In this document: positions 37,297 to 48,894 of the stretch, in pieces
Numbering within the stretch: position 1 is the first letter of the stretch
Layout of the letters: each line of letters starts with the position of its first letter
DNA from: Clostridium thermobutyricum DSM 4928
GTDB lineage: Bacteria; Bacillota; Clostridia; Clostridiales; Clostridiaceae
Assembly (NCBI RefSeq): GCF_002050515.1
Contig: NZ_LTAY01000037.1
Coordinates: 124,001 to 188,000 of the forward strand
Length of the DNA: 64,000 nt
Reading direction: 5' to 3'
Program-made: the position numbers and the translations under genes
Notes under the pieces: model-generated
Database searches by the model: none
Seen by the model: the letters and a program-made list of their open reading frames with translations, nothing else
What the model was told of the DNA's origin: nothing

Positions 37297-39942
37297 TTAA
37301 TTTAATGCATTTATTCTAACTTTTACTGCTTCTAACATTTGAACATACTTTTCTCTTTTTTCTTTTTCTCCATTAACTACTGCTTCTGGAGCTTTAGCTA
37401 CGAAACCAGCATTTGAAAGTTTTTTATCTATTCTTTCGATTTCGCCTTCTAATTTTTTAAGCTCTTTATTTAATCTTTCAAGTTCTTTTTCTTTATCAAC
37501 TAAGTCAAGAAGTGGCATAAATAATTCTCCACCTTTTACTACAAGTGATACTGCATTTTCTGGAACTTCTTTTTTATCTTCTATAAATGTTACTTCATTT
37601 GCAGATGCAAGCTTTTCTATATACCCTTTACCATTTAAGAATGCTTCTTTAGCTTCTTCTCCAATATAGCAAATTACATTTGCTTTTCTTGAAGGTGGTA
37701 CATTCATTTCAGCTCTTACATTTCTTAGACCTTTTATTCCCTCTATTACATATGCCATATTTTCTTCTGCATTAGAATCATTTAATTCCTCTTTGTATTC
37801 TGGCCAAGCTGAAAGTGTTATAGTTTCTTCTTTATCATTTAAGTGAGTAAATATTTCTTCTGTTATAAATGGCATTACTGGATGTAATAATTTTAATCCT
37901 GTTTCTAATACAGTATATAAAACATTAAATGTTATACCTTTTGCTTTTCTATCATCACCATATAATACTGGTTTAACAAGTTCTATATACCAATCACAGA
38001 ACTCAGTCCACATGAAATCATAAACTTTTTGAAGTGCAATTCCAAGTTCAAATTTATCCATATTTTCTGTTACTTCTTTTATAAGAGTATTCATTTTAGA
38101 TAATATCCATTTATCAGCTAAAGTATATTCTTTTGAATCTTTAAATTCATCCATAAGTTCTCTATCAAGATTCATCATAACAAATCTTGATGCATTCCAA
38201 ATTTTATTTGCAAAGTTTCTAGCTGATTCAACTCTTTCAGGATAATATCTTATATCATTTCCTGGAGCATTTCCTGTAACAAGCATAAATCTTAATGCAT
38301 CAGCTCCATACTCTTCTATTACTTCCAATGGATCTACTCCATTACCAAGAGATTTACTCATTTTTCTTCCTTGAGAATCTCTTATTATTCCGTGTATAAG
38401 AACATTTTCAAATGGACTCTTATCCATATTATGAATTCCACTAAATATCATTCTTGCAACCCAGAAGAATATTATATCATATCCTGTAACTAGAGTATTT
38501 GTTGGATAGAAGTACTCTAAATCTTCTGTTTTTTCTGGCCAACCTAAAGTTGAAAAAGGCCATAATGCTGATGAGAACCAAGTATCTAATACATCTGTTT
38601 CTTGTTCTAAGTTTTCACTTCCACATTTTGAACATTTGCATACTTCTGTTTCTGAAACAATTATTTCATTACAGTCTTTACAATACCATACTGGAATTCT
38701 ATGTCCCCACCATAATTGTCTTGAAATACACCAATCTTGAATGTTTTCCATCCAGTTAAAATAAGTTTTTTCAAATCTTTCTGGTATGAACTTAGTTTCT
38801 TTATTTTTTACAACTTCTATTGCTGGTTTTGCAAGACTTTCCATCTTTACATACCATTGTTTTGAGATTATTGGCTCAACAACAGTTCCACATCTATCAT
38901 GTGTTCCTACATTATGTGTATGAGGTTTAACTTTAACTAAAAGTCCTAAATCTTCAAGATCTTTTACCATAGCACGTCTAGCTTCATATCTATCCATACC
39001 TTGATATTTTAGACCTTTTTCATTTATTATTCCTTTATCATCCATAACTCTTATAATTTCTAAGTTATGTCTCTTTCCTACTTGGAAATCATTAGGATCA
39101 TGAGCAGGTGTTATTTTTACAGCTCCTGTTCCAAATTCTAAATCAACGTAATCATCACCAACTATAGGAATTTCTCTATTTACAAGTGGAAGTATAAGAG
39201 TTTTTCCTATTAAATGCTTGAATCTTTCATCAGCTGGATTTACTGCAACTGCTGTATCTCCTAGTAAAGTTTCTGGTCTTGTTGTTGCTATTTCTAAATA
39301 TCCTGAACCATCAGCTAAAGGATAATTTATATGCCAAAAATGTCCTTCTTTTTCTTCATATTCTATTTCTGCATCTGAAAGAGCAGTTTGACACTTAGGA
39401 CACCAATTTGTTATTCTATTTCCTTGATATATAAGTCCTTCATTATATAACTTAACGAAAACATGTTTTACTGCTTTATCTAAATGTTCATCCATTGTAA
39501 ATGCTTCTCTTGTAAAATCAGCAGAACAACCCATTTTTTTAAGTTGAGTTCTTATTCTTTCTCTATATTCATCTGTCCATTCCCAAACTTTTTCTAAGAA
39601 AGCTTCTCTACCCATTTCTTTCTTTTTAAGACCTTGCTTTAAAAGTTCATTTTCAACTTTAACTTCTGTTGCAATTGAAGCATGATCTTGTCCTGGTAAC
39701 CATAAAGTTGAATAACCTTGCATTCTTTTAAATCTTATAAGCATATCTTGAAGTGTATTATCAAGTGCATGACCTAAATGAAGTTTACCAGTTATATTTG
39801 GTGGTGGCATAACTATTGAATAAGGTTTCTTACTCTTATCTACCTTTGGCGTAAAATATTTTTTTTCTTCCCAATTTTTATAAATTCTATCTTCAAACTC
39901 TTTAGGACTATAAGTAGTTTGAAGGTTATTTATTTCTGACAT
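37297..39942 (-). CDS. valS: Valyl-tRNA synthetase
   Basis: 881 residues, class I. HIGH site is HLGH at 55-58 ([15 protein letters not shown]), KMSKS at 527-531 ([11 protein letters not shown]), and the CP1 editing domain is in between ([19 protein letters not shown]). The zinc-like cysteines CKDC/CSKCG are near 410-430. The C-terminal coiled coil (about 815-881) clamps tRNA. Governed by a T-box. Confidence 0.98.
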   Translation of the reverse strand: MSEINNLQTTYSPKEFEDRIYKNWEEKKYFTPKVDKSKKPYSIVMPPPNITGKLHLGHALDNTLQDMLIRFKRMQGYSTLWLPGQDHASIATEVKVENELLKQGLKKKEMGREAFLEKVWEWTDEYRERIRTQLKKMGCSADFTREAFTMDEHLDKAVKHVFVKLYNEGLIYQGNRITNWCPKCQTALSDAEIEYEEKEGHFWHINYPLADGSGYLEIATTRPETLLGDTAVAVNPADERFKHLIGKTLILPLVNREIPIVGDDYVDLEFGTGAVKITPAHDPNDFQVGKRHNLEIIRVMDDKGIINEKGLKYQGMDRYEARRAMVKDLEDLGLLVKVKPHTHNVGTHDRCGTVVEPIISKQWYVKMESLAKPAIEVVKNKETKFIPERFEKTYFNWMENIQDWCISRQLWWGHRIPVWYCKDCNEIIVSETEVCKCSKCGSENLEQETDVLDTWFSSALWPFSTLGWPEKTEDLEYFYPTNTLVTGYDIIFFWVARMIFSGIHNMDKSPFENVLIHGIIRDSQGRKMSKSLGNGVDPLEVIEEYGADALRFMLVTGNAPGNDIRYYPERVESARNFANKIWNASRFVMMNLDRELMDEFKDSKEYTLADKWILSKMNTLIKEVTENMDKFELGIALQKVYDFMWTEFCDWYIELVKPVLYGDDRKAKGITFNVLYTVLETGLKLLHPVMPFITEEIFTHLNDKEETITLSAWPEYKEELNDSNAEENMAYVIEGIKGLRNVRAEMNVPPSRKANVICYIGEEAKEAFLNGKGYIEKLASANEVTFIEDKKEVPENAVSLVVKGGELFMPLLDLVDKEKELERLNKELKKLEGEIERIDKKLSNAGFVAKAPEAVVNGEKEKREKYVQMLEAVKVRINALN

Positions 39943-39965
39943 CTAAATTCCTCCTAGTTTTATAA

Positions 39966-40200
39966 AATAAAAAGAGCTTTCATCCTATGAAAGGACGAAA
40001 GCTCGTGGTACCACCTTTATTCATAGAAAATTATACTATTTTCTATGCACTTAATTAATTAACGATTTAAAACCGTTCCTAGCTACTATTATTTCACAAG
40101 GAAAGCTCCAAAGCTACCTTCAGAATAATTCCTATAAAGGGCTCTCACCTAATCCCTTCTCTCTTTAATATTTCTTATTCTTACTCCTCTTTTTCTAAGC
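39966..40200 (-). promoter_or_regulatory. T-box leader, tRNA-Val-responsive, with terminator
   Basis: On the minus strand AAGGTGGTACCACGAGC (complement of 40001-40017) is the T-box core. It is followed by a terminator hairpin GAGCTTTCGTCC / GGATGAAAGCTC and TTTTTATTTT (39966-40004). In the stem I specifier region, GAAG-GTA-GC (about 40117-40125) offers GTA, a Val codon. valS lies directly downstream. Uncharged tRNA-Val is expected to open expression. Confidence 0.9.
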
Positions 40201-40230
40201 CTTTTTTTATACAATTATAATTTATATAAT

Positions 40231-40259
40231 ATGTTATATTATAATTTTCTTTTTGTCAA
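40231..40259 (-). promoter_or_regulatory. Promoter of valS T-box transcript
   Basis: On the minus strand TTGACA (40254-40259), 17 bp, TAACAT (40231-40236). The spacer also holds a TATAAT copy that is too close to be used with this -35. Confidence 0.5.
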
Positions 40260-40283
40260 TATTTCTGTTTTTTACTAAAAATA

Positions 40284-43200
40284 TTATTTTTCTTCTTTTA
40301 ATTTCTTAAATGCTACAGATAGCATAAGCTTAATTCTATTTACTTGGTTTACTTCTGAAGCTCCTGGATCATAGTCAACTGCAACAATATTAGCTTGTGG
40401 ATATTTAGCTTTTAAAGCTTTCATCATCCCTTTACCAGTTACATGGTTTGGAAGACATCCAAATGGTTGCATACAAACTATATTTTCTGAACCTGACTCT
40501 ATAAGTTCTATCATTTCTCCTGTTAAGAACCAACCTTCTCCAGTTTGATGTCCTAATGAAAGTATTTCTGATGCAAGCTTTCCTAAATCTCTAATATCTC
40601 TAGGTGCTTCAAATCTCTTACTCTTATCTAGTTCAGCTTTCATAACTTTTCTATAGCTATCCATATATTTCATAACAAGCATACTTATATTTCTTTCAAG
40701 TTTTCCTGTTCCTAGGAATTTTTGCTTAAAGTCGCTATCATATGCTGAATAGAAGAAGAAATCAAGTAAATCTGGAACTACTGCTTCTGCTCCTTCTCTT
40801 TCTAATAAGTTTACAATATCATTATTTGCAGTTGGATGATATTTAACTAAAATTTCACCAACTACTCCTACTTTTGGTTTCTTAATATCTAATAATTCTA
40901 AATTATCAAAGTCTTTTATTATTCCTCTGATAATATTATTAAATTCTTTTTTACCACCATTTTTTATATTTTCTTTTGCAATTTCATTCCATTTATCATA
41001 TAACTTATTTGCTGATCCTTTAACTTTTTCATAAGGTCTTGTTTTATATAAAACTCTCATGAATAAATCTCCATATATAAGTGCCATAAGGGCTTTCTTA
41101 ACAAATTTAAGAGTTATCTTAAATCCTGGTTGTTTTTCAAGTCCAACAGCATTTAATGATAATACTGGTATATTTTCATAACCTGCATTTTTAAGAGCAA
41201 GTTTTAAGAATCCAATGTAGTTAGTTGCTCTACATCCTCCTCCAGTTTGACTTATTATAACTGAAGTATTATTTAAATCATATTTTCCTGATTTTAAAGC
41301 TGCAATTATTTGTCCAACTACTATTATTGATGGATAACATGCATCATTATTAACAAATTTTAATCCTTCATCAACTGCATGAGTATCATTTGCTGGTAAT
41401 ATTTCTATATTAAAGTCAGCTGCTCTACCTGCTACTTCTAATTTATCAAAGTGAATTGGAGACATTTGTGGAACAAGTAAAGTATGAGTTTTTCTCATTT
41501 CTTTTGTAAATACTATATTTTTGTATGAATTATCTTCATATACTGGTTTATAGTTATTTCTATCTCTCTCTTCAATAGCAGCTTTAAGAGATCTTATTCT
41601 TATTTTCGCAGCTCCTAAGTTATTTCCTTCATCTATCTTTAATACTGTATAAATTTTACCTTTTTCAGCTAATATTTCATTTACCTGATCTGTTGTTACA
41701 GCATCAAGTCCACAACCAAATGAGTTAAGTTGTATCATTTCAAGTTCATCACAATCTCTTACAAAAGCTGCTGCTCTATAAAGTCTTGCGTGATATGTCC
41801 ATTGGTCAACTACTCTTAATTTAGTTGTTAATTTTCCTAAATGAGAAATACAATCTTCTGGTATTACAGCCATTTTAAATGAGGCTATAACATCCGGTAT
41901 ACCATGATTTATTTCTGGATCAACATGATATGGTCTACCTGTTAAAACAATACCTTTCATATTGTTTTCTTTTAAATATTTAAGAGTTTCTTCACCTTTT
42001 TCTCTTAAATCACGTTTATAAGCTTCTCTTTCTTCAAATGCCTTTTTGACTGCCATTTTAGCTTCATCTAATGTTACATTAAACATTTTAAATTCTTGAA
42101 CAATTCTTTTTGCAAGAACTTTTTCATCATTTAATGAGAAGAAAGGAGCCATATAATTAATATTTTTTTCTTTTATTGCATCCATGTTATTTTTAATAAC
42201 TTCTGGATATGAAGTTACCATAGGGCAATTATAGTGATTATTTGAATCGCTAAATTCTTTCTTTTCATAAGATATACATGGATAGAAGATATTTTTAAAT
42301 CCTCTTTCAATAAGTGCTGCAACATGACCATGAACTAATTTAGCTGGATAACAAGCTGAATCTGACGGTATTGTATCTATTCCTTTTTCATAAAGTGATT
42401 TAGATGATACAGGTGATAATTGTACTCTAAAACCAAGTTCAGTTAAAAGTGTAAACCATAAAGGATAGTTTTCATACATGTTTAATACTCTAGGTAATCC
42501 TATAGTTCCTCTTTTAGCTTCTTCAACTGATAATGGTTTATATCCAAAAGTTCTCTTGAATTTATATTTATAAAGATTTGGTACTGTATCTTTCTTTATT
42601 TGAATACCTAATCCTCTCTCACATCTATTTCCTGAAATAAATTCTTCATCAGTAGTAAATTTATTTATAGTTAAAAGACAGTTATTTCCACAAAGACCAC
42701 ATCTTCTAAATTCAGATGTCATATCAAAATCTTTTAATTGATCTTCTTTTAATATAGTAGATTCTTCTCCTTCTACATATCTTTCCTTAGAAATTATAGC
42801 TGCTCCAAAAGCTCCCATAAGTCCTGCTATATCTGGTCTTACTGCTTCTCTTTCAGAAATCAACTCAAATGTTCTTAAAACTGCATCATTGTAGAAAGTT
42901 CCACCTTGAACTATTATTTTTTCACCCATTTCTTTTGGGTCTCTAATTTTTATAACTTTATATAAAGCATTTTTTATAACTGAGTAAGAAAGACCTGCTG
43001 AAATATCTCCTACTGAAGCTCCTTCTTTCTGAGCTTGTTTAACTTTTGAATTCATAAACACTGTACATCTTGATCCTAAGTCAACTGGACTATCTGAATC
43101 TAATGCTGATTTTGCAAAATCTTCAACTTCTAACCCTAAAGATTTTCCAAAAGTTTCTATAAAAGAACCACATCCTGATGAACATGCTTCATTTAAAAGT

Positions 43201-44513
43201 ATGCTATCAATTACTCCATTTTTTATTTTTAAGCACTTCATATCTTGACCACCAATATCAAGAATAAAGTCTACTCCTGGCAAGAAATGATCTGCTGCTT
43301 TATAGTGAGCTATTGTTTCTATTTCTCCTAAATCCATATGTAAAGCTGATTTTATAAGAGCCTCTCCATATCCTGTAACAGTAGCTTTTGCTATTTTTGC
43401 TTCTTTAGGTAATTCAGAATATAATTCTTTCATAATATCTACGATTTTCTTTAATGGATTTCCTCCATTTCCACCATAGTATGAATAAATTATTTCATCA
43501 TTTTCATTTATTAAAACTACTTTTGTTGTTGTTGATCCTGCATCTATACCTAAGAATACTTTTCCTTTTGCATCTTTTATATCTGCTCTCTTAGCTTTTG
43601 CTTTATTATGTCTTTCGTTAAATTTATTAAACTCTTCTTCAGTTTTAAATAATTTGTCTAATCTTAATACTTCATCATCCTTAGCATCGCTCATTCCATT
43701 TACTTTTTCTATTAAGTCTACGAAATCTATAGGATCTTCTTCTTTTGATAAAAGAGCTGCTCCCATTGCAACAAATAGCTGAGGATTTTCTGGAAATATT
43801 ATTTCCTCATCAGTAAGCTCTAAAGTTTCTATAAATCTTTTTCTTAATTCTGATAAGAAATATAAAGGTCCTCCTAAGAATGCTACATGCCCTTTAATAG
43901 GTTTTCCACAAGCAAGTCCACCAATTGTTTGATTAACAACTGCTTGAAGTACTGATGCTGCAATATCTTCTTTTTTAGCACCTTCATTAATAAGTGGTTG
44001 AACATCTGTTTTTGCAAATACACCACATCTTGAAGCAATAGGATAAATAACTGTATAGCTTTTAGCTAATTCATTTAACCCTGTAGCATCAGTATTTAAA
44101 AGTGATGCCATTTGATCTATGAAAGCTCCTGTCCCCCCAGCACAAGAACCATTCATTCTTTGTTCTATTCCACCTTTTAAATAAGTTATTTTTGCATCTT
44201 CTCCCCCTAGCTCTATAGCTACATCTGTTTGTGGAATTACATTTTCAATAGTTTCTGTACATGCTATAACTTCTTGAACAAACTTTACTCCTAACCAATT
44301 GGCCATAGAAAGTCCTCCTGATCCAGTTATAGTTACAGATAATTTTAAATCTCCAAATTTTTCAAAACATTCCTTCATAATGTCTATTATGGTTTGCTTT
44401 ATGTTTGAAAAATGTCTTCTATATTCACTAAAAACCATTTGGTCTTGTTTATCTAATAAGACAACTTTAACTGTTGTAGACCCTACATCTAGCCCCAGTT
44501 TAAATTTTTCCAT
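40284..44513 (-). CDS. Giant acyl-CoA dehydratase activase-related protein
   Basis: 1409 residues. Two ASKHA (BadF/HgdC) ATPase modules: [14 protein letters not shown] near 7 and [14 protein letters not shown] from 322. Each has cluster-type cysteines ([10 protein letters not shown] and [16 protein letters not shown] and GSRCTVF) that would bridge a 4Fe-4S. A CxxC region follows at about 604 ([10 protein letters not shown]) and leads to DUF2229 and HgdB-like domains with more cysteines ([43 protein letters not shown]). The activator of 2-hydroxyacyl-CoA dehydratases is an ATP-driven electron donor. Here activator and acceptor parts seem fused, akin to double-cubane cluster proteins. No dehydratase operon is nearby; substrate unknown. 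Confidence 0.88.
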   Translation of the reverse strand: MEKFKLGLDVGSTTVKVVLLDKQDQMVFSEYRRHFSNIKQTIIDIMKECFEKFGDLKLSVTITGSGGLSMANWLGVKFVQEVIACTETIENVIPQTDVAIELGGEDAKITYLKGGIEQRMNGSCAGGTGAFIDQMASLLNTDATGLNELAKSYTVIYPIASRCGVFAKTDVQPLINEGAKKEDIAASVLQAVVNQTIGGLACGKPIKGHVAFLGGPLYFLSELRKRFIETLELTDEEIIFPENPQLFVAMGAALLSKEEDPIDFVDLIEKVNGMSDAKDDEVLRLDKLFKTEEEFNKFNERHNKAKAKRADIKDAKGKVFLGIDAGSTTTKVVLINENDEIIYSYYGGNGGNPLKKIVDIMKELYSELPKEAKIAKATVTGYGEALIKSALHMDLGEIETIAHYKAADHFLPGVDFILDIGGQDMKCLKIKNGVIDSILLNEACSSGCGSFIETFGKSLGLEVEDFAKSALDSDSPVDLGSRCTVFMNSKVKQAQKEGASVGDISAGLSYSVIKNALYKVIKIRDPKEMGEKIIVQGGTFYNDAVLRTFELISEREAVRPDIAGLMGAFGAAIISKERYVEGEESTILKEDQLKDFDMTSEFRRCGLCGNNCLLTINKFTTDEEFISGNRCERGLGIQIKKDTVPNLYKYKFKRTFGYKPLSVEEAKRGTIGLPRVLNMYENYPLWFTLLTELGFRVQLSPVSSKSLYEKGIDTIPSDSACYPAKLVHGHVAALIERGFKNIFYPCISYEKKEFSDSNNHYNCPMVTSYPEVIKNNMDAIKEKNINYMAPFFSLNDEKVLAKRIVQEFKMFNVTLDEAKMAVKKAFEEREAYKRDLREKGEETLKYLKENNMKGIVLTGRPYHVDPEINHGIPDVIASFKMAVIPEDCISHLGKLTTKLRVVDQWTYHARLYRAAAFVRDCDELEMIQLNSFGCGLDAVTTDQVNEILAEKGKIYTVLKIDEGNNLGAAKIRIRSLKAAIEERDRNNYKPVYEDNSYKNIVFTKEMRKTHTLLVPQMSPIHFDKLEVAGRAADFNIEILPANDTHAVDEGLKFVNNDACYPSIIVVGQIIAALKSGKYDLNNTSVIISQTGGGCRATNYIGFLKLALKNAGYENIPVLSLNAVGLEKQPGFKITLKFVKKALMALIYGDLFMRVLYKTRPYEKVKGSANKLYDKWNEIAKENIKNGGKKEFNNIIRGIIKDFDNLELLDIKKPKVGVVGEILVKYHPTANNDIVNLLEREGAEAVVPDLLDFFFYSAYDSDFKQKFLGTGKLERNISMLVMKYMDSYRKVMKAELDKSKRFEAPRDIRDLGKLASEILSLGHQTGEGWFLTGEMIELIESGSENIVCMQPFGCLPNHVTGKGMMKALKAKYPQANIVAVDYDPGASEVNQVNRIKLMLSVAFKKLKEEK

Positions 44514-44706
44514 TGTTTACACCTCTTTATTTTTAAATTAAATCGCATATATTGATATTATATAATATTTAATTCTAAATCAACTATAATTGTAAAATTT
44601 AAAATTAATTTAAAATATCATATTTTTTTATTTTATGTATATAATATACAAATAATGCCCATAATGTAAATAATTATAACAGACATTCTATCTAGGAGGT
44701 TATATT

Positions 44707-45060
44707 TTGAATTATTTTAATGAAGGTAACAGATTATATAATACTCATGAGTATAAAAAAGCTATTGATTTTTACAAAAAAGCTGTTAAATCTAATGATA
44801 ATCAAGCATGCTCATATTATAATGCAGGTGTATGTTTTATAAAGTTAAAAGAATATTCTTCTGCAATTGATATGTTAAAAAAAGCAATTGATATCCAAAG
44901 GGAAAGTAAATATTTTTTCAATCTTGGATATTGCTACGCTATGCAAGATATTCATAAAAAGGCTTTAATTTACTTTAATATGGCTTGGGCATTAAATAAT
45001 AGTGATGAAGAATGTGAAAAGGCAATAAAACTTTTAATTTCAAAATATAAAAAAGATTAG
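44707..45060 (+). CDS. Small tetratricopeptide repeat (TPR) protein
   Basis: 117 residues, essentially three TPR units (GNRLYNTHEYKKAIDFYKKAV; YYNAGVCFIKLKEYSSAIDML; FFNLGYCYAMQDIHKKALIYF). Start is TTG, 6 bases after AGGAGG. No signal peptide. Protein-protein scaffold of unknown role; single gene with a shared terminator. Confidence 0.85.
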   Translation: MNYFNEGNRLYNTHEYKKAIDFYKKAVKSNDNQACSYYNAGVCFIKLKEYSSAIDMLKKAIDIQRESKYFFNLGYCYAMQDIHKKALIYFNMAWALNNSDEECEKAIKLLISKYKKD

Positions 45061-45097
45061 GAGGTTTTTAAATAAAACTCTCCTAATCTTTTTTTAA
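45051..45097. terminator. Bidirectional terminator TPR gene / transglutaminase gene
   Basis: AAAAGATTAGGAG pairs with CTCCTAATCTTTT (loop of about 16), then TTTTAA. It spans the TPR stop and the start of the opposite gene's tail. Confidence 0.8.
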
Positions 45098-46155
45098 TTC
45101 CATTGTCCTGCTATACTTTCTTCTTTATGATCTTCATTAAAATTACTATTATTAAAGTAATCTCCTGCTTTATAGAAAGTTGGATCAACATTTATCCATT
45201 TACCTAAACTTTTTATATATACTTGATTCCATGCATGACTTATATATTCTTTTCCATTAAATGCTGTTCCAGTAATAAGTCTTACAGGTAAATCTACAGC
45301 TCTTGCCATTGCTACATAAAGACATGCATAGTCAAAGCAAATTCCAGTTCTTGTATTAAAAGCTACTATTGCTCCACTTTTAACATTTTTATCTCCATTC
45401 ATAACTTCTTCTGCTTTTTTGTCATCATAAGTTATGTTACTTCCTATCCAAGCATAAATTATTCTCGCTTTTTCTAAATCTGTTTTTGCATTTCTAGTTA
45501 TTTCTAGTGCTTTTTCATTTATAGCCGAATCACTTTTTACTCCTTGTGATAATGTGACTCCATTATAATAAACAATTGTAGGAATATTAGAATCTTTTAT
45601 AAGCCCACTTTTTATTTCGCTTATTTTTTGTGTATCAACATTTTGTTCTAATATATTATAAACTTTTATATTATTAAAGATATTTATCTGTTTATCTATT
45701 ACTCCACTTTTATTTATAAAGATAACCGCTATAAATATAAGAATTAATGTTAAAAAACCTTTTATAGCTCCAAGAAAAGTAGATATTATAAATCTAAAAA
45801 CACCTTTGTCCTCTAAAAATTCTATCTGTTTCCAAATTAAAAATCTATTTATTATTCTAAAAAGATTATATAAAATTGAATTAATTACTAAAAAGCTTCC
45901 TATAAGTAGTCCCATTTTTAATAAATACTCTATAATATGACTTAAGTTTAAACTAGATACAAAAGTATTTATCCAATTATTTAATGGTTTAAAAAAATTA
46001 AATATTATAAATATAGATACTATTAATGAAAAACTTCCTGTAACTTCATTTAATACATAATCAAATTCTTTTATTCTTAAGGAATTGTATGCGGCTTTTA
46101 ATGCTGGTAATAATATTACAATTAAACATATTAATATCGGTATATTTCCTTCCAT
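45094..46155 (-). CDS. CvpA-like membrane domain fused to transglutaminase-like domain
   Basis: 353 residues. The first about 150 residues have four membrane segments in the pattern of CvpA/colicin V production proteins. The rest (about 200-353) is a transglutaminase-like (papain-fold) domain with a full triad: Cys273 (GICFDYACLY), His307 (SHAWNQV) and Asp324 (NVDPTF). The catalytic part should face outward if the last segment exits the membrane; orientation not proven. Possibly protein cross-linking or a peptidase on the cell surface. Last of M16-recX-TGase, 12 bases after recX. Confidence 0.82.
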   Translation of the reverse strand: MEGNIPILICLIVILLPALKAAYNSLRIKEFDYVLNEVTGSFSLIVSIFIIFNFFKPLNNWINTFVSSLNLSHIIEYLLKMGLLIGSFLVINSILYNLFRIINRFLIWKQIEFLEDKGVFRFIISTFLGAIKGFLTLILIFIAVIFINKSGVIDKQINIFNNIKVYNILEQNVDTQKISEIKSGLIKDSNIPTIVYYNGVTLSQGVKSDSAINEKALEITRNAKTDLEKARIIYAWIGSNITYDDKKAEEVMNGDKNVKSGAIVAFNTRTGICFDYACLYVAMARAVDLPVRLITGTAFNGKEYISHAWNQVYIKSLGKWINVDPTFYKAGDYFNNSNFNEDHKEESIAGQWN

Positions 46156-46167
46156 TATTCCTCCATT

Positions 46168-46803
46168 TTAGTATTCATTATCATTTAGTATTTTATTTAT
46201 TATTTCCTTTGATGTTGAAAAATCATAACCTCTTCCTACTAAATATCTAAATAATTTGTCTTTTAATTTATATTTGTCTGTCTCTCTCTTTTTTAATAAG
46301 TTATATTTTTTTTCACAAAGATACAAACCTCTTTCTAATTCTTCTCCATTATCAAATTCTTGAAAAATCTCTTCTATTATATCTCTGCTTATACCTTTTC
46401 TTTCAAGTGAAAATCTTATTTTATTTTTCCCTTGATTAAAAAGTTTATCTTTTACATACATTCTTGCATACTTTACATCATCTAAAAAATTATATTTTAT
46501 TAGAAAATCTATTGCATAGTCTATTTGTTCATCTAAAAATTCTTTTTCATGTAATTTATCTCTAAGTTCTTTTTCTGTTTTATAACTTCTCTCTATTGTC
46601 CTAATAGCACTTTCCTTACATTTTGAAAAACCTTCTTTTACTGCTATTTCTCTAATTTCATCTTCATTTATTTCAGAATTTACTTTTAAACCCATTTTAT
46701 AAATTAATTCTAAATCCATAGCAAATGAAAAGTTATTATCTATATATACATTTACTCTATTTTTATTTCTTTTTCCCTCTTCTAATTTTGTTATTTTTCC
46801 CAA
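46168..46803 (-). CDS. recX: RecA regulator RecX
   Basis: 211 residues built of three-helix repeats typical of RecX, including ALRTIERSYKTEKELRDKL, YNFLDDVKYARMYV and FRYLVGRGYDFSTSKEIIN. It binds in the RecA filament groove and limits recombination. 12 bases before the transglutaminase gene; 4 bases after the M16 gene, so one transcript. Confidence 0.93.
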   Translation of the reverse strand: MGKITKLEEGKRNKNRVNVYIDNNFSFAMDLELIYKMGLKVNSEINEDEIREIAVKEGFSKCKESAIRTIERSYKTEKELRDKLHEKEFLDEQIDYAIDFLIKYNFLDDVKYARMYVKDKLFNQGKNKIRFSLERKGISRDIIEEIFQEFDNGEELERGLYLCEKKYNLLKKRETDKYKLKDKLFRYLVGRGYDFSTSKEIINKILNDNEY

Positions 46804-46807
46804 AAGT

Positions 46808-48055
46808 TTAGTCCTCTTTTCTTCTTAATATATGAACTGTTGGACTTTTCAACACTTTACTTCCAACCTTTTGTATTTCTTCCTTTTTAATAAGATTTAA
46901 TCTATTCATGTCCTTAACAAATTCTAATAAATCTTCTTCTGATAATTCTTGATGAAGAATATAATTGCAAAGCTCTGATGAATCTTCTAAAGTGCTTATT
47001 ACAGCAGTTTTATGAACTTTTTTCATTATATCTAAGTCTCTATCATTAAAAGTTATTTTACCATTTGTAATATCTTCTATAATAGAATCTATTACTTTTT
47101 CTGTTTTTTCAACATCTTCATCTCCTACAGAAGTATAAATATAAAGGCTTTTTGAATCTTTGCTTATATCTAAATGTGTAAATATATCATAAGCATATCC
47201 TCTATTTTCTCTAACTTCTCTAAAAAGAATTGAATTTGAACTTTCTCCTAATCTATGATTTAAAATTCTAAGAGGTAATTCATCTTCTTTTGATAAATCA
47301 TCAAAAGTATATAAATAAATTATAGTGCTTTGCTCTATGTCATCTTTATAACTTATTTTTCTTATACATTTATTTTTTTCTTTTATAGGAGATATTTTAT
47401 TTACTTTTTTGTCTTCCCAATTTGAAAATGATCTTTTTATCATATTTAATGCATCTTCATGTTCAAGTGAAGTAACTATTGTAACTATTGCATTGCTTGG
47501 GACATAAAATTGATTAAAATGATTTACTATATCATCTCTGTTAAAAGCTTTGACATTTTCCTCAAGTCCTATAACTTCCCATTTTAAATATCCCTTTTCA
47601 AATGCTATTTCATTTGTCTTTTTAAAACTTAAATCTTCTATATCATCTCTTCCAGTTCTAAGTTCTGCTAAAATAACACTTCTTTCTTTTTCTATTTCTT
47701 CTTCTTCAAAAACAGAATTTATAACCATATCTCCTAATAATTTTGTTGCATTTTCCATTTCTTCCTCTAAACAACCTATAGTATATACAGTAGCATCATA
47801 ATCTGTATATGCATTATACTCCCCACCTAAAGATTCTAATTCTCTATTAAGTTCTTCATTGTTTAAATTCTTAGTTCCCTTAAAAAGCATATGTTCTACA
47901 AAATGACTTATTCCTTTTTCTTTTATACTTTCAAACATTGCTCCTATTTTAAATCCTATATTTATAGCACCTATTTGCGTGTCTTTCTTAACTGTTATTA
48001 CTTCTAATCCATTCTCCAATTTATGTTTTTTTATATCAAAATTTAACTTAATCAT
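46808..48055 (-). CDS. M16 family zinc peptidase (processing-peptidase type)
   Basis: 415 residues. Inverted zinc site HFVEH at His51-x-x-Glu54-His55, with the distant ligand Glu131 (SVILAEL). A typical single-gene M16B with a catalytic N-half and an inactive C-half, similar to Bacillus MlpA (YmxG). No signal peptide, so cytosolic. Substrate unknown. First gene of the M16-recX-transglutaminase unit. Confidence 0.93.
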   Translation of the reverse strand: MIKLNFDIKKHKLENGLEVITVKKDTQIGAINIGFKIGAMFESIKEKGISHFVEHMLFKGTKNLNNEELNRELESLGGEYNAYTDYDATVYTIGCLEEEMENATKLLGDMVINSVFEEEEIEKERSVILAELRTGRDDIEDLSFKKTNEIAFEKGYLKWEVIGLEENVKAFNRDDIVNHFNQFYVPSNAIVTIVTSLEHEDALNMIKRSFSNWEDKKVNKISPIKEKNKCIRKISYKDDIEQSTIIYLYTFDDLSKEDELPLRILNHRLGESSNSILFREVRENRGYAYDIFTHLDISKDSKSLYIYTSVGDEDVEKTEKVIDSIIEDITNGKITFNDRDLDIMKKVHKTAVISTLEDSSELCNYILHQELSEEDLLEFVKDMNRLNLIKKEEIQKVGSKVLKSPTVHILRRKED

Positions 48056-48092
48056 ATCCCACTCCCATTACAGTTTTATTGTCAGTTTAAAT

Positions 48093-48121
48093 ATAATATC
48101 TTTTTATGTATTTTACTACAA
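48093..48121 (-). promoter_or_regulatory. Promoter of M16-recX unit
   Basis: On the minus strand TTGTAG (48116-48121), 17 bp, TATTAT (48093-48098). Confidence 0.45.
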
Positions 48122-48159
48122 AAATGATAAAACCTAAAGCAGTTTATAAAAACATATGT

Positions 48160-48187
48160 TTTACAAGGTATTTTTTTTATATATAAT
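48160..48187 (+). promoter_or_regulatory. Promoter of two-component operon
   Basis: TTTACA (48160-48165), 16 bp, TATAAT (48182-48187), 36 bases before the response regulator ATG. Confidence 0.6.
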
Positions 48188-48222
48188 GTAATTAATACTA
48201 TATTTAATTAGGAGGTTTTTTT

Positions 48223-48894
48223 ATGGGGAATAGAGTGCTAATAATTGAAGATGAAATAAAAATTAGATTTTTAATACGCGACTATTTTCTTAGTGAAAAC
48301 TTTGATGTTTTAGAAGCAAATAATGGTGCTGAAGGTCTTAAACTTTTTAGAGAAAACAAAGTAGACATTATTATATTAGATATTATGATGCCTGAAATGA
48401 ATGGACTAGAATTTTTAGAAATAATAAGAAAGGTTTCAACTATTCCAGTTATTTTATTAACTGCTAAAAGTGAAGAGGAAGATAAACTTCAAGGATATGA
48501 ATTTGGTGCAGATGATTACATGACTAAACCATTTAGTCCTAAAGTATTATTAGCTAAAGCTAAGGCTTTACTTAAAAGAACTAGTACACAAGTTGATTCA
48601 AGTACTAAAAATTTTAATGGCATTCTTATAAACAAGCTGTCTCATGAAGTTTATATACATGATAAAGAGGTTTTACTTTCACCAAAGGAATATGAACTTC
48701 TTGTTTATTTAACTGATAACGAAGGAATTGCTCTTTCAAGAGACAATATATTAGATCATGTATGGGGGATTGATTATTACGGAGATATAAGAACTGTAGA
48801 TACTAATATTAAAAGATTAAGAGAAAAATTATCTGATAAATCTTCTTCTATAGTTACTGTTCGTGGCAGTGGCTATAAATTTGAGGTGAAATAA
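48223..48894 (+). CDS. OmpR/PhoB-family response regulator
   Basis: 223 residues. Receiver domain with acidic pocket (IIEDE), phosphorylation site Asp53 (IILDIMMPEMNG), Thr80 and Lys102 (TKPF). The C-terminal winged helix ends in the TVDTNIKRLREKL recognition helix and GSGYKFEV. The partner kinase gene overlaps by one base (TAATG). Regulon unknown. Confidence 0.95.
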   Translation: MGNRVLIIEDEIKIRFLIRDYFLSENFDVLEANNGAEGLKLFRENKVDIIILDIMMPEMNGLEFLEIIRKVSTIPVILLTAKSEEEDKLQGYEFGADDYMTKPFSPKVLLAKAKALLKRTSTQVDSSTKNFNGILINKLSHEVYIHDKEVLLSPKEYELLVYLTDNEGIALSRDNILDHVWGIDYYGDIRTVDTNIKRLREKLSDKSSSIVTVRGSGYKFEVK

